64,000 nt of DNA from assembly GCA_030248215.1 (NCBI GenBank), contig JASANG010002509.1, positions 62,001 through 126,000 of the forward strand, read 5' to 3'. Every line of letters begins with the position of its first letter. Positions within the stretch are counted from its first letter, which is position 1. This DNA is from Enoplolaimus lenunculus. Lineage: Eukaryota; Nematoda; Enoplea; Enoplida; Thoracostomopsidae. Below are positions 43,201-50,033 of the stretch, one piece after another. The notes under the pieces were generated by a model. It ran no database searches. It had not been told where the DNA came from and saw only the letters and a program-made list of their open reading frames with translations. Position numbers and translations under genes: made by a program.

Positions 43201-44571
43201 AAGCTGAACGAATTTGATATTTAAGCAATCAACCAGGTCAGTTACTAACAGCCGAAATGGCCCTTGGAATGCATTTGGTATTGTCTTTAAATAATGCAAG
43301 ATCCTTTGCTCCTCACAACCCCGCATAGCATTTTGTGCCTCAAAACCTTTTGTTCTGATCGCCAAAATTTACGCTTAGGCTTAGACACAGATTTTCTTTT
43401 AGCAAAAGTGTAACTAGTTCAACTATAAGCTGAAGCCTTTGCTTAAGCAAGCGCCTTAAACCTGAGTGCTTACGCCAAAGCTTTAACATTAAATATTGCG
43501 AGCGATAAGATAGAGCATATGAACTGGTATTTCACTGTCGTTTTTGGGATCGCTGGAAGCAACTTTTAATAGTTTTAGGTCATCGAAGCCGTCAAAGCCC
43601 AGCACGCACGGTACAGAATCACACGTTCTGGAGTCATGAAAAACTCAAATCTGAGCCGATCCGCAAACGGCGACCGCAATCCGCATTGTGTGAGTCTGGC
43701 AAGCGTTCAGCATACCATTGTCCGACTTCCACGAAACCTGGACACCTTTAAGCCTCGCACAGGGTACCTTAGCTTCGCGACGTGCCCGGGTCGATCTCAA
43801 ACGTTGCCATATATTGCCGAGTCAACTCGGTTAAGTTTCGCCAACACCGCCGCGGTCGCAATACCGTCTTGTACAAAACCGTTCAACATTACTCAACGTT
43901 GCGTTCAACCTGAAGACCAAAATGGTATCCAACTCGAAGATTGTACCCGCAGTCAGGCGTCTAACTATTATCCCGTCACAACGATTCCATATGCGGCTGA
44001 TATACCGCGATACGATTCATCTCCGTACTTAGACGCTCAAACGAAATCTAAACGCGATTCTCGTTTAGTACGCGGTTTTGACCAATCCGGACCTACTTCC
44101 GGGTCCAAAGTTCAATCAGAATTGGAACTAAGATCCAAATCGGCCGCAACTCAGTCGATGGCGCCAACTGATACTCAATCGCTATCCGGTGTCAAATCTG
44201 TACTGGAACCGCAAAAAACCGTTGAAACCGATTGTGCTGTTGATGATAATTCATCGAATAGTGCCTATTGTCCATTGACAGACAGCGAAAAAACGTTGCG
44301 GTCAAATAGTAAGCGTGGAATGAAAAATTTACTAAACAAATCACTGAGTGGTCGAATTAAGTTGGATCCGCTCACGAGTCGTGCTGCTGTTAATTTCCAG
44401 CAATCACTGCTTGGCAAATCGGAACAGTGCGAAGCGCCCCAAGAAGAACCGAAAGAACTCGCAAACCTGTTGCCTACAGTCGACGACATCGACCACACCT
44501 TAACTCAAATCAATACTGAATGTGTACCAACTGAAAATACACAACTGATATTGTCGTATAGTGAATTTTGA
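31823..44571 (+). CDS. Pdfr: PDF-receptor-like class B1 (secretin family) GPCR, multi-exon gene
   Basis: Seven-pass plasma-membrane neuropeptide receptor, expected to couple to Gs/cAMP as known PDF receptors do. Coding exons: 31823-32057, then either 32397-32521 (2A) or 35131-35303 (2B), then 37150-37253, 37923-38079, 39051-39207, 39602-39674, 40136-40205, 41332-41420, 42555-42750 and 43579-44571. All borders are AG/GT and all phases agree, giving 748 residues with 2B and 732 with 2A. The hormone-binding domain has the six family cysteines (17, 46, 55, 69, 85 and 117 in 2B numbering). The TM3 cysteine 227 and extracellular-loop-2 cysteine 301 can form the usual disulfide. PDF-receptor-like motifs are FRTQLH then IRLILYIDG in loop 1/TM2, LEYAKT and EGFYLHN in TM3, [10 protein letters not shown] in TM6 and [15 protein letters not shown] in TM7. 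Class B1 is near certain. PDF receptor is my best subfamily call over calcitonin/DH31 type. No clean signal peptide joins the first exon, so an upstream exon may be missing. Confidence 0.88.
32088..32160. mobile_element. Family G element, fragment in receptor intron 1
   Basis: TTCACACGTGCAAG then AGCTGCAACTCACACGTGCAAG-like sequence; starts 30 bp after the exon 1 donor. Confidence 0.55.
32397..32521 (+). CDS. Pdfr: Alternative receptor exon 2A: second half of hormone-binding domain
   Basis: Acceptor TTTTAG and donor GTAAAC; the exon enters in phase 1 and leaves in phase 0. It reads [20 protein letters not shown] and ends near Y-SVCM, supplying HRM cysteines 5 and 6 (85 and 111), the conserved W91 and one NES sequon. 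The typical CHxxGxW pattern is closer to the textbook class B motif than exon 2B is. Its position 340 bp after exon 1 and its phases make it an alternative to 2B, not an extra exon. Confidence 0.82.
32740..33025. mobile_element. P-like GC-rich minisatellite block (P2)
   Basis: 21-bp unit CGTACGGCGCCGTTCGTCAT(C), eight near-perfect tandem copies. Because 21 is a multiple of three it leaves long false frames on both strands. It lies in the intron between exons 2A and 2B. Confidence 0.9.
33026..33908. other. Receptor intron between 2A and 2B, no feature
   Basis: No further alternative hormone-domain exon (C-xx-SG-x-W pattern) was found here. Confidence 0.4.
33909..34262. mobile_element. Family D element, copy 3 (full length)
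   Basis: TAGTGACCCGAAAAAGAG and GTTATTCGGGTCACTA form the inverted ends; all core words of the family are present. Confidence 0.8.
34740..35080. repeat. About 40-bp minisatellite in receptor intron
   Basis: CCGGCTGGTCAAACTTCAAC followed by ATTTTGGCTTGAGACTGCTA, repeated seven to eight times with decreasing spacing toward 35080; ends about 50 bp before exon 2B. Confidence 0.9.
35131..35303 (+). CDS. Pdfr: Alternative receptor exon 2B: second half of hormone-binding domain
   Basis: Strong acceptor (CTTTTTTTAG) and donor GTAGTT; phase 1 in and phase 0 out, identical to 2A. It encodes [20 protein letters not shown] and later [10 protein letters not shown], so cysteines 85 and 117 and W91 line up with 2A. 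It has a longer loop between them and a 19-residue linker to TM1. One NVT sequon. Using both 2A and 2B, or neither, breaks the frame into exon 3. Confidence 0.87.
35617..35720. mobile_element. Family H element, left fragment
   Basis: CAACAAGAGTATATTCTG, CATACGTTGCGTTTTTGGCC as in the left arm of the full copies. Confidence 0.5.
35918..36022. repeat. Direct duplication, about 53 bp x 2
   Basis: TTTTCATTCGTAGTATGCCT to GTAATATTTTGCTATAA, repeated at once with few changes. Confidence 0.85.
36174..36543. mobile_element. Family G foldback element, copy 2
   Basis: AGCCGTATTCACACGTGCAA at the left, CTTGCACGTGTGAACGGGGC at the right; interior CTGCAAGTATTxxGxTCAAG and GCAGCTGCGTC words. Confidence 0.75.
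36801..36983. mobile_element. Element U, copy 2
   Basis: CCAGGGCCGGAGCAG at the left and CTGCTCCGGCACCG at the right. Confidence 0.5.
37150..37253 (+). CDS. Pdfr: Receptor exon 3: TM1
   Basis: Acceptor TTTCAG and donor GTAAGC; phase 0 in, 2 out. Encodes 34 residues: a short stalk then a hydrophobic run from [10 protein letters not shown] to [10 protein letters not shown], which is TM1. A poly-(ATT) microsatellite starts only a few bases after the donor. Confidence 0.88.
37262..37320. repeat. (ATT)n microsatellite
   Basis: Begins eight bases after the exon 3 donor. Confidence 0.95.
37676..37826. mobile_element. Hexamer element type C, partial
   Basis: ACATTTTTTGCTTAGGCTTA, then TACGCTCAATGTACTGTTAC and CTAAAAGAAACATTGGCC, the right end of type C. 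It stops about 100 bp before exon 4. Confidence 0.65.
37923..38079 (+). CDS. Pdfr: Receptor exon 4: intracellular loop 1 and TM2
   Basis: Not obvious as an open frame because another frame is longer here. Acceptor ATGTTTCAG and donor GTAAGT. The frame demanded by exon 3 (GG plus one base) reads [13 protein letters not shown], the LRxxRTxxH loop-1 signature, then [13 protein letters not shown], the PDF-receptor-like TM2 motif. Its 157 bases give exactly the phase 0 needed by exon 5, which confirms the call. Confidence 0.87.
38315..38651. repeat. Telomere-like (TAAGCC)n array
   Basis: About 56 head-to-tail hexamers with few variants (AAGCCAAAG, CCTACGCC, CCTTAGCC); the minus strand reads TTAGGC, the nematode telomere unit. 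No inverted ends border it, unlike types A-C. It lies in the intron between exons 4 and 5. Confidence 0.95.
38822..38975. mobile_element. Family E element, copy 6
   Basis: GATCCGTAGCCAGCTCACTT at the left; core TTCAAAGCAACGTTGACAAT; ends near ATGACTACAGGCCTG. Only about 75 bp before exon 5. Confidence 0.62.
39051..39207 (+). CDS. Pdfr: Receptor exon 5: TM3
   Basis: Acceptor TATGTTTCAG and donor GTAAAT; phase 0 in, 1 out. It reads [16 protein letters not shown] and continues through EGFYLHN to FCLFGWG. C227 is the conserved TM3 disulfide cysteine; LEYAKT and EGFYLHN are class B hallmarks, the first favouring PDF receptors. Confidence 0.93.
39602..39674 (+). CDS. Pdfr: Receptor exon 6: TM4 micro-exon
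   Basis: A 73-base exon between TTTTTAG and GTAAGT, phase 1 in and 2 out. It encodes the rest of a glycine, then [15 protein letters not shown] and KEGPENVQ, i.e. TM4 and the start of extracellular loop 2. Both phases fit its neighbours exactly. An unrelated repeat copy (39691 on) begins within 20 bases of its donor. Confidence 0.85.
39691..39895. mobile_element. Family E element, copies 7a/7b in tandem
   Basis: CCCGTAGCCATCTTCCCTTG at 39693 is followed within 45 bp by a second start TCCGTAGCCACACCCCC; the rest of one copy follows, to TTGGCTACGGGCT. Confidence 0.65.
40136..40205 (+). CDS. Pdfr: Receptor exon 7: extracellular loop 2 and start of TM5
   Basis: A 70-base exon between ATTTCAG and GTACGT, phase 2 in and 0 out. 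It encodes [20 protein letters not shown] then ELT. The first cysteine (301) is the loop-2 partner of C227; W-IL-G-RLA matches the class B loop2/TM5 consensus. Confidence 0.88.
40229..40470. mobile_element. Element K (CACACAAAAAAGTATTTC ends), copy 1
   Basis: 242 bp. Left arm GTATTTCAGAATTTATTCAG, right arm AAATATCAGAAATATTATTT. Begins 24 bp after the exon 7 donor. Second copy, opposite orientation, at 47092. Confidence 0.78.
40668..40804. mobile_element. Hexamer element type A, copy 2
   Basis: GCATGTATAGAACAGGGACG left; TTGCTTAGGCTTAGGGTTAG core; TACTACTGCTCGGGCCCTGT right. A truncated relative follows at 40847-40910. Confidence 0.72.
41332..41420 (+). CDS. Pdfr: Receptor exon 8: TM5 and intracellular loop 3
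   Basis: Acceptor CGTTTCAG and donor GTAAGT; phase 0 in, 2 out. It reads [19 protein letters not shown], the family TM5 motif FLLNIVRVL, then basic loop-3 residues. Confidence 0.9.
41514..41830. mobile_element. Family H element, copy 4 (best preserved)
   Basis: CAAGAGTGCATAATAACAAG at the left, complementary CTTGTTAAATAGCGGTCATC and GACTCTTG at the right; GGTACAAACTGTACC palindrome and GGCCGACTCACTCCTTG / AGGGGGGTTGGC arms. Confidence 0.8.
41925..42155. mobile_element. Element V (CAGTGGCGTAGCCAGG ends)
   Basis: CAGTGGCGTAGCCAGG and complementary CCTGCTACGCCCCTGG. CAG..CTG ends suggest hAT; no clear target duplication. Confidence 0.6.
42340..42513. mobile_element. Hexamer element type A, copy 3
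   Basis: CCATGTATAGAACAGGGCCG left; CCTAAGTCTATGCATAAGTC core; ACGATCCGGCCGTTATACAT right. Ends about 40 bp before exon 9. Confidence 0.75.
42555..42750 (+). CDS. Pdfr: Receptor exon 9: TM6 and TM7
   Basis: Acceptor TTTATTTCAG and donor GTTAGT; phase 2 in, 0 out. It encodes [18 protein letters not shown] (TM6), a short third outer loop, and TM7 ending [15 protein letters not shown]. Among the best-conserved parts of the family. Confidence 0.94.
42804..43167. mobile_element. Inverted-repeat element Q (CTGGGTTTCTGAAAT ends)
   Basis: Left ATGACTGGGTTTCTGAAAT and right ATTTTGAAAACACATCCAT, partly complementary. Both ends are followed inward by ACTTAAGTATTTACTTAA-type palindromes. A second left end is at 63608. 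Confidence 0.62.
43168..43578. other. Last receptor intron, degenerate hexamers only
   Basis: TTACGCTTAGGCTTAGACAC at about 43371-43390 and AAGC words to 43480; no clear ends. Confidence 0.4.
43579..44571 (+). CDS. Pdfr: Receptor exon 10: cytoplasmic tail and stop
   Basis: Acceptor AGTTTTAG, phase 0. Begins [18 protein letters not shown], the usual post-TM7 helix 8, and continues for 330 residues to a TGA. The tail is long for the family, rich in Ser, Thr, Gln and Asn, with no domain I recognise; such tails carry phosphorylation and arrestin sites. Base composition here is clearly more GC-rich than the flanks, as expected of coding DNA. Confidence 0.92.
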   Translation, partial: VIEAVKAQHARYRITRSGVMKNSNLSRSANGDRNPHCVSLASVQHTIVRLPRNLDTFKPRTGYLSFATCPGRSQTLPYIAESTRLSFANTAAVAIPSCTKPFNITQRCVQPEDQNGIQLEDCTRSQASNYYPVTTIPYAADIPRYDSSPYLDAQTKSKRDSRLVRGFDQSGPTSGSKVQSELELRSKSAATQSMAPTDTQSLSGVKSVLEPQKTVETDCAVDDNSSNSAYCPLTDSEKTLRSNSKRGMKNLLNKSLSGRIKLDPLTSRAAVNFQQSLLGKSEQCEAPQEEPKELANLLPTVDDIDHTLTQINTECVPTENTQLILSYSEF

Positions 44572-44978
44572 TTTTAGCGAAATTTCAATGTAAATTAATT
44601 TTAGATTCATTTTTAACGGCGAATTTTTTAAACAAAAAGATGGCTCGAATCAAAACGGTATGGAATTAACAGAGTTATTTTTGGCTAAATCTTACTGACA
44701 AGATAAATCAGCAAAATGCACGAAAAGACCACGTTGTACCGGTTACTTATGCCATGGGCTTCATTATACCCAAAAAAGATTAATTATTCCTGTGTTGTTT
44801 TCACTAAAGACGAAGACGAAATGGCACAGTTGAAGAAATCAATTGTCCAGTTTAGGTTCAACTCTCTGATGAACGACAATATTTACCCTACTCGACTAAA
44901 GTTATTATTAAACTTGAAAGTTGTGTATCGATCCAGTATAACGAAAATTATTAGTGAAATTGGTTTTCGTTGAATAAA
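44572..44978 (+). other. Probable 3' UTR of the receptor with AATAAA signal
   Basis: After the TGA the sequence falls back to AT-rich DNA. An AATAAA at 44973-44978 is a plausible polyadenylation signal; another follows at about 45117. An open frame at 44716-44973 lies inside this stretch but matches nothing I know and is probably UTR. Confidence 0.4.
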
Positions 44979-45027
44979 GATGTTACCCTGAGCAAAATGT
45001 ATCGTAATTCAATTGCTTACCTAGGCA

Positions 45028-45030
<3 letters not shown>

Positions 45031-45074
<44 letters not shown>
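45031..45074. repeat. (ATT)n microsatellite
   Basis: Pure ATT repeats, directly flanking a type C element. Confidence 0.95.
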
Positions 45075-45245
45075 GGCCCATGTCTACTCTTAAGCGGCTC
45101 CAAGTTTCTGTGGTCAATAAAAATATTATTCTATACTATTTTTTTTAGGCTTAGGCTTAGGAAAACATTTTGCAACGCTTAGACTTTGGCTTAGGGTTAG
45201 GAATACGCTTAATCTACTGTTGCGCCCGTAAAAATAACGTTGGCC
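45075..45245. mobile_element. Hexamer element type C, copy 2
   Basis: GGCCCATGTCTACTCTTAAG left; TTTAGGCTTAGGCTTAGG core; CCGTAAAAATAACGTTGGCC right. ATTATTAT abuts both sides, but the site is a microsatellite so the duplication is ambiguous. Confidence 0.78.
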
Positions 45246-45257
45246 ATTATTATTTGT

Positions 45258-45289
<32 letters not shown>

Positions 45290-45352
45290 TGTATTATTAT
45301 TATTATTATTATTATATATTATTATTTTGGTTATTATTGTTATTACTATTAT
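45258..45352. repeat. (AAT)n/(ATT)n inverted microsatellite
   Basis: AAT repeats run directly into ATT repeats, making a perfect hairpin. Confidence 0.9.
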
Positions 45353-45688
45353 TGAAAAATAGATACGGCGCTGTACATCGCAGGTAACAATTAGCTGAGT
45401 TGCTCTAAACAACCACCATTGGCCTTAGCAGTGGAGTACCAAAGAGTTCTGATTGGTCGAGTCCATTGATGAAAAATACTAAAATGTTCATTTTTGAGTT
45501 TGAACTGGCGAATCATAAACGGCCGTTTAATGAGACAGCGCAGTCTTTATCCAATAGAAATGATGGACGAGGGCGTGGTATTTGTTGTGTCCAAAAATAA
45601 CGAATCAAAACAATTTCAGATATCAAACAAGCTGTATCTATTCATATTTTCACACCTAAAAATAAAGAAAACAGCAAATGAACAGACT

Positions 45689-45853
45689 CAGGCCCGTAGC
45701 CAGATCACCTTTACTAGGTGGAGTTGAATATTTTTCAGGAGGGGAATTCAAACGTTTTTAATGACGTACAAGCAAAGTTGAAAACTTTCTAGGGGGTCAA
45801 AATTTTCCAGGGGGCTCGGCCCCTCTTCCCCCCTGGCTAAGGGCCCGTCCAGT
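45689..45853. mobile_element. Family E element, copy 8
   Basis: GGCCCGTAGCCAGATCACC left, CTGGCTAAGGGCCCG right; the ends are complementary. Confidence 0.72.
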
Positions 45854-46012
45854 CTACTGGCTCGCTGGCATGAAATTCAAGTCCAAGACAAAGTTTATGC
45901 TTTTAGTTACCGCGTGTGAACACATGATTTTAGAAGCTTGACGAGCTGAAAGCACGATTACCAAATTCAACTTCCAGGTTTATCTTCTTAAGTTTGTATT
46001 GAATATGGGATC

Positions 46013-46197
46013 CCATGTAAAGATCACGGGCGGAACGTTTTTCGGCCGGAACAGTAGTATAAGCACACCCCTGCCCCACCCCCAGCCCAAGGCGAGGGGA
46101 AGCCCCTCCCCAACCCCAACCCCAACCAAAAACCCGCTTAAACTGATTCTATTACAGCCCCGCCGAAAAACGATCCGGTCCTGTTCTGTACATGGGC
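46013..46197. mobile_element. Hexamer element, type B left end and type A right end
   Basis: CCCATGTAAAGATCACGGGC left, CGATCCGGTCCTGTTCTGTA right. The core is CCCCAACC-like here instead of CCTAAG, a switched simple repeat. A second truncated copy follows at 46198-46320. Confidence 0.68.
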
Positions 46198-46398
46198 ACG
46201 GTTTTCTTGTGCGACTGCAATAGAAGCTTAAGCTTTAGGCTAATTTTTTGCTTGGCTTAGACTTAGGCTTAGGCTTAGGTATATGCTTATAATACTGTTC
46301 CGCCCCTGTTCTTTACGTTGGCCAATATAGGAAATAAGGTATCGGAACCATTTGAACTCCAGGCCAAAAGTTTGGCTTTAAATATTGCAATAAAATTG

Positions 46399-46575
46399 TT
46401 AACCCCTTCTAACCTTGAGTTGCCTGTAGGCAACTCAGCGCAGTGTATATACGTTAAATGATATATATCGCACTGTGTTTAACAATTGCAACACGTATAC
46501 ATAGTACTAAATCACCACAAGACGTGAGAGTCCCTCGGACTCGAGCGTCAAGCTCCTCATGTGAGAAAGGGTTAA
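46399..46575. mobile_element. SINE-like family Y, copy 1 (head only)
   Basis: GTTAACCCCTTCTAACCTTG, then GAGTTGCCTGTAGGCAACTC hairpin, AACAATTGCAACACG and CACCACAAGACGTGAGAG; ends GTGAGAAAGGGTTAA. Shares 130 bp with the copy at 49805-50033. Confidence 0.65.
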
Positions 46576-46790
46576 TATGGGAAAAATTGTTCAAAAGATT
46601 CTTAAATTAGTTTTAACCCGTTCTTTCCAATCCAAAAAAATATCAATTGACCGTAAACATTGTTTATATACTTTACCTAATGGGTATATATCATAAATTC
46701 TTAGAAGCAAGAGCCTATCAAACAAAAAAAGTTTGCATTCTACAGTCAGGCAGATAACGCTTCACCCTTGATGCTTTTCTCTTTTTTCCA

Positions 46791-47790
46791 CGGCGCCCTG
46801 TGAGATGCAATTCGCCATAGGCCCCGACCCCAATAACCTTTAGCTTGTATTTTTCTCATTTCTCTATCGCCTTTGAGTCTGCAACCGTTTGCATATGCTA
46901 AAGTTTCATTTGAAGATCGGGCCCATGAGGGTCGTCCAGGTTTCTGGTAGGTTTATAAAAGAGTATGTTTAGATTCTGGATTACATTTTTTCGCTTATTA
47001 GAAATACGCTCAATCTACTGTTACGCCCATTAAAGTATTATTGGCCCCACGGCGGCCCGTGAGATGCAATTCGCCAGTGGCCCCGACCCCACACTCAAAA
47101 TAATATTTCTGATATTTAAGAAAAAATTTCTTACATTTGAGAAATATGATTAGCAAGGTGCACTTGAAAATGTTTCTGTTATAACAGAAATGTTTTCAAA
47201 AAAACTTTTTGAAATAACGTCTGAAAATAAACGTTTTCCAGTTATTTTTAGAAAAATTGTCTTAAATATCAGCAAAACTTTTCAGATTTGCCACAGAAAA
47301 CACTTTTCTGAATAAATTCAGAAATACTTTTTTGTGTGCAATAACCTTTAGTTTTTATTTTTCTCATTACTCTATCGCCTTTCAGTCTGCAATCATTTTG
47401 ATAGTTAAAGTTTTATTTGAAGGTGGGGCCCATGTTACTATAAGGGTCGTCCAGGTTTCTGATGGGTTTATAAAAGAGTATGTTTAGATTCTAGATTACA
47501 TTTTTTCGCTTAGGCTTAGGCTTAGGCTTACGAATTCATTTCTGCAAAGCTTAGGCTTATAGGCTTACGAATTCATTTCTGCAACGCTTAGGCTTAGACT
47601 TAGGCTTAGAAATACGCTCAATCTACTGTTACGCGCCTTAAAGTAATATTGGCCCACGGCGGCCCGTGAGATGCAATTCGCCAGTGGCCACGACCCCAAT
47701 AAGCTTTAGTTTGTATTTTTCTCATTACTCTATCTCGCCTTTCAATCTACAACCATTTACATAGCAAAATCTTCATTTGAAGGTGGTATG
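46791..47790. repeat. Tandem triplication of a composite L + type C block
   Basis: Module L (TGAGATGCAATTCGCC, GGCCCCGACCCCAATAA, CTCATTxCTCTATCGCCTTT) occurs at about 46791, 47043 and 47655. The first two L modules are followed by a type C hexamer element (46917-47042 and 47424-47648). The middle L is split by element K. Confidence 0.82.
47092..47338. mobile_element. Element K, copy 2, nested in module L
   Basis: Reverse orientation relative to 40229. It interrupts GACCCCAATAACC, which is intact in the other two L copies, leaving CA at each side. Confidence 0.85.
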
Positions 47791-48561
47791 CCCTGATGTA
47801 AAATGTTTTTTGCGAGCAAACAAACAAATTGTTTAACATTCCGAAGCGACATTTTTTCGTTTCTAAACACCTTGTGTCAGGAAACATACACTCCCCCTGT
47901 CATTTTGCGCCCCTGCCTCCAGCGACAAAAACATCGACCCAAACGGTGTTTTTTTGCTAATATTTTAGCAATATATTTCATTAGTTGTCAAAAGCATTGT
48001 ACCGGCGTATGCGGGTATACGGTCTAAAAGTTTTCCTTTCAAAATCTATTGTTCCGAACAACTAATTGCACTTTGCTGTTTAAAACTGAGTGTTTAAACT
48101 GTAGCATTTAGAGTGTGAAAAAAGCCCTGTAAAGACTGATTTAGACGTAAAGTCTAGCAGCGGCTTTTAGCGAACGCAGCAATCACCACTGTCGGATGTC
48201 AGGGGTTGGCACCCAAGACCGCACCCCGTATGTATGGTAAACACCAAAAGTTCGGATTAAGATTTTGTACTCAAGTTACGGTTGGCTTCAAGTTCGCTTC
48301 GATCGCGAGTTTTGTTCACTAACGCGCAGAGTGCGAAACCGCAATAAATTTCTGAATCAGCCACTACTGGCGTTCACAAATCGGTCGATCTAAAGTAGAC
48401 AATTGCCGGTTTATGCTTTGTACTCGTGCGTTTATAATACGCAACAGTAAAGTAATTATTAACCTGTCAAAAACGGTTTGAAAGTGCTAAAACACTAAAC
48501 GATTATGGCGTTTCGTGTTTTGTTTTTGAAGTTTTCGTATGGTTACTATTTGTTGGTTAAT
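47791..48561. other. No gene seen
   Basis: No repeat match noticed; 48120-48380 is slightly GC-richer but has no open exon of note. Confidence 0.35.
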
Positions 48562-48953
48562 GTTACATTTTTAGGGGTGTAACAGTAGATTAAGCGTATT
48601 CCTATGCCTAAGGGCCCATGTATAGAACAGGGCCGGAACGTTTTGCGGTGGGAGTGTAATTGATTAACCTAATGTTTTAGACTTATTTTTTTTGCTTGGG
48701 CTTAGGCTTGGGCTTAGATATAAGCTCATTCTTACGCTTTGGCTTAGGCTTAGGCTTAGGAATATGCTTATACTACAGTTCCGGCCTTGTTCTATACATG
48801 GGCCGCCTAAGCCTAACCCTGAGCGTTGCAAAAGTGTGTTCTTAAGCCTAAGCCTAAACCTGAACCTAAGCAAAAAATGTAATCTAGAATCTAAACCTAC
48901 TTTTTTATTGACCCACCAGAAATCTGGACGCTCCTTAAAGTAACATGGGCCAT
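48562..48953. mobile_element. Hexamer element type C, copy 5, split by a type A element
   Basis: Left CATTTTTAGGGGTGTAACAG and AGATTAAGCGTATTCC; right CTGGACGCTCCTTAAAGTAA. Continuous type C sequence is recovered on either side of 48613-48804. Confidence 0.82.
48613..48804. mobile_element. Hexamer element type A, copy 4, nested
   Basis: GGCCCATGTATAGAACAGGG and its complement to CTATACATGGGCC, 192 bp. GCCTAAG stands directly before and after it, a possible target duplication, though the target is itself repetitive. Confidence 0.85.
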
Positions 48954-49088
48954 TGTTTTTCCAGGTAAATCATTTTCATTTTTTGTTTTCAATTTGAAAC
49001 CAGGCAGGAATTTCCATATTAGGGTGTGACGAGCGGATGCGCATCAATGCTTTAAAATGCAAACAGGAGGATGGTTTATAAATAATCT

Positions 49089-49297
49089 GGCTCGTGTTAC
49101 TTTAAAGGGCGTCCAGGAATGTGGTGGGTCCATAAAATAGTAAGTTTACATTCTAGATTACATTTTTTAGCTTAGGCTTAGTGTTCGGCTTAGGCTTAGG
49201 CTTAGGCTTAGGAACATATTTTTGCAACGCTTAGGCTTAGACTCATGCTTAGCAAAATGTTTAATCTACTGTTACGTGCCTAAAAGTAACATTGACC
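49089..49297. mobile_element. Hexamer element type C, copy 6, with 8-bp target duplication
   Basis: Starts GGCTCGTGTTACTTTAAAGG, ends CCTAAAAGTAACATTGACC. AATAATCT is present at 49081-49088 and 49298-49305. Core of TTAGGC hexamers. Confidence 0.87.
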
Positions 49298-49371
49298 AAT
49301 AATCTAAATATAATTTTCAGGCAATATATCCAATACAGTTGATTTGGTTGGTTTTATTGTTTTAGCAATCA

Positions 49372-49562
49372 CAGCCACTGTAAAGAACAGAAGCGGAACA
49401 TTATTGTAATACATATTCCTAAGCCTAAGCCGAAGCTTAAGCGTAAGAAAGCATATTCCTGAGCGTAAACCTATGCCTATACCAAGCAAAAAAATTAGTC
49501 TAAAGCTTAAGCTTACTCTTTTCTAATTCCACAGAAAAACGTTCCGCCCCTGATGTTTACAT
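49372..49562. mobile_element. Hexamer element type B, copy 3
   Basis: CTGTAAAGAACAGAAGCGGA left, GTTCCGCCCCTGATGTTTAC right; CCTAAGCCTAAGCCGAAGC core. Confidence 0.75.
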
Positions 49563-49804
49563 GGACCACTATCAGATACGTTAGCTTTAAATTATAATTA
49601 AATGGCAGAGATGCTAATTTTATTTTTTTACTGCAAGTCACTTTTTGGCACAATATTTGAGCTCGCCCATCCAGCGTGCATGACGCCTTGATTTGGCCAC
49701 TATGTGTTATATTTTCGCGACTGTTCCCTAAAACAATTTGATGGAAATCAATATTAACCCTATTTCACATGAATATTTTCTATTTCCCCTGAGACCTGCT
49801 TTTA

Positions 49805-50033
49805 TGCTAGGATTCGAACTCTAATGGCTGGAGTGGGAGGCGTATACCATCACCACTCAGCTATAGGAGCTTTACGCTCGACCCCGAGGTGGCTCTCACG
49901 TCTTGTGGTGATTTAGTACTATGTATACGTGTTGCAATTGTTAAACACGGTGCGATATATACTAGTTAACGTATATACACTGCGCTGAGTTGCCAATAAG
50001 CAACTCAATGTGAGAAGGGGTTAACCCGTAATA
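49805..50033 (-). mobile_element. SINE-like family Y, copy 2 with tRNA-like part
   Basis: Minus strand: same head as 46399, then GCTCCTATAGCTGAGTGGTG (A-box-like) and TTAGAGTTCGAATCCTAG (B-box-like). The anticodon arm does not fold cleanly, so a SINE is more likely than a working tRNA. Confidence 0.62.

Noticed and set aside
49815-49885. Intact tRNA-Gly-like gene on the minus strand
   Set aside because: T-arm and anticodon arm do not pair properly; part of repeat family Y.
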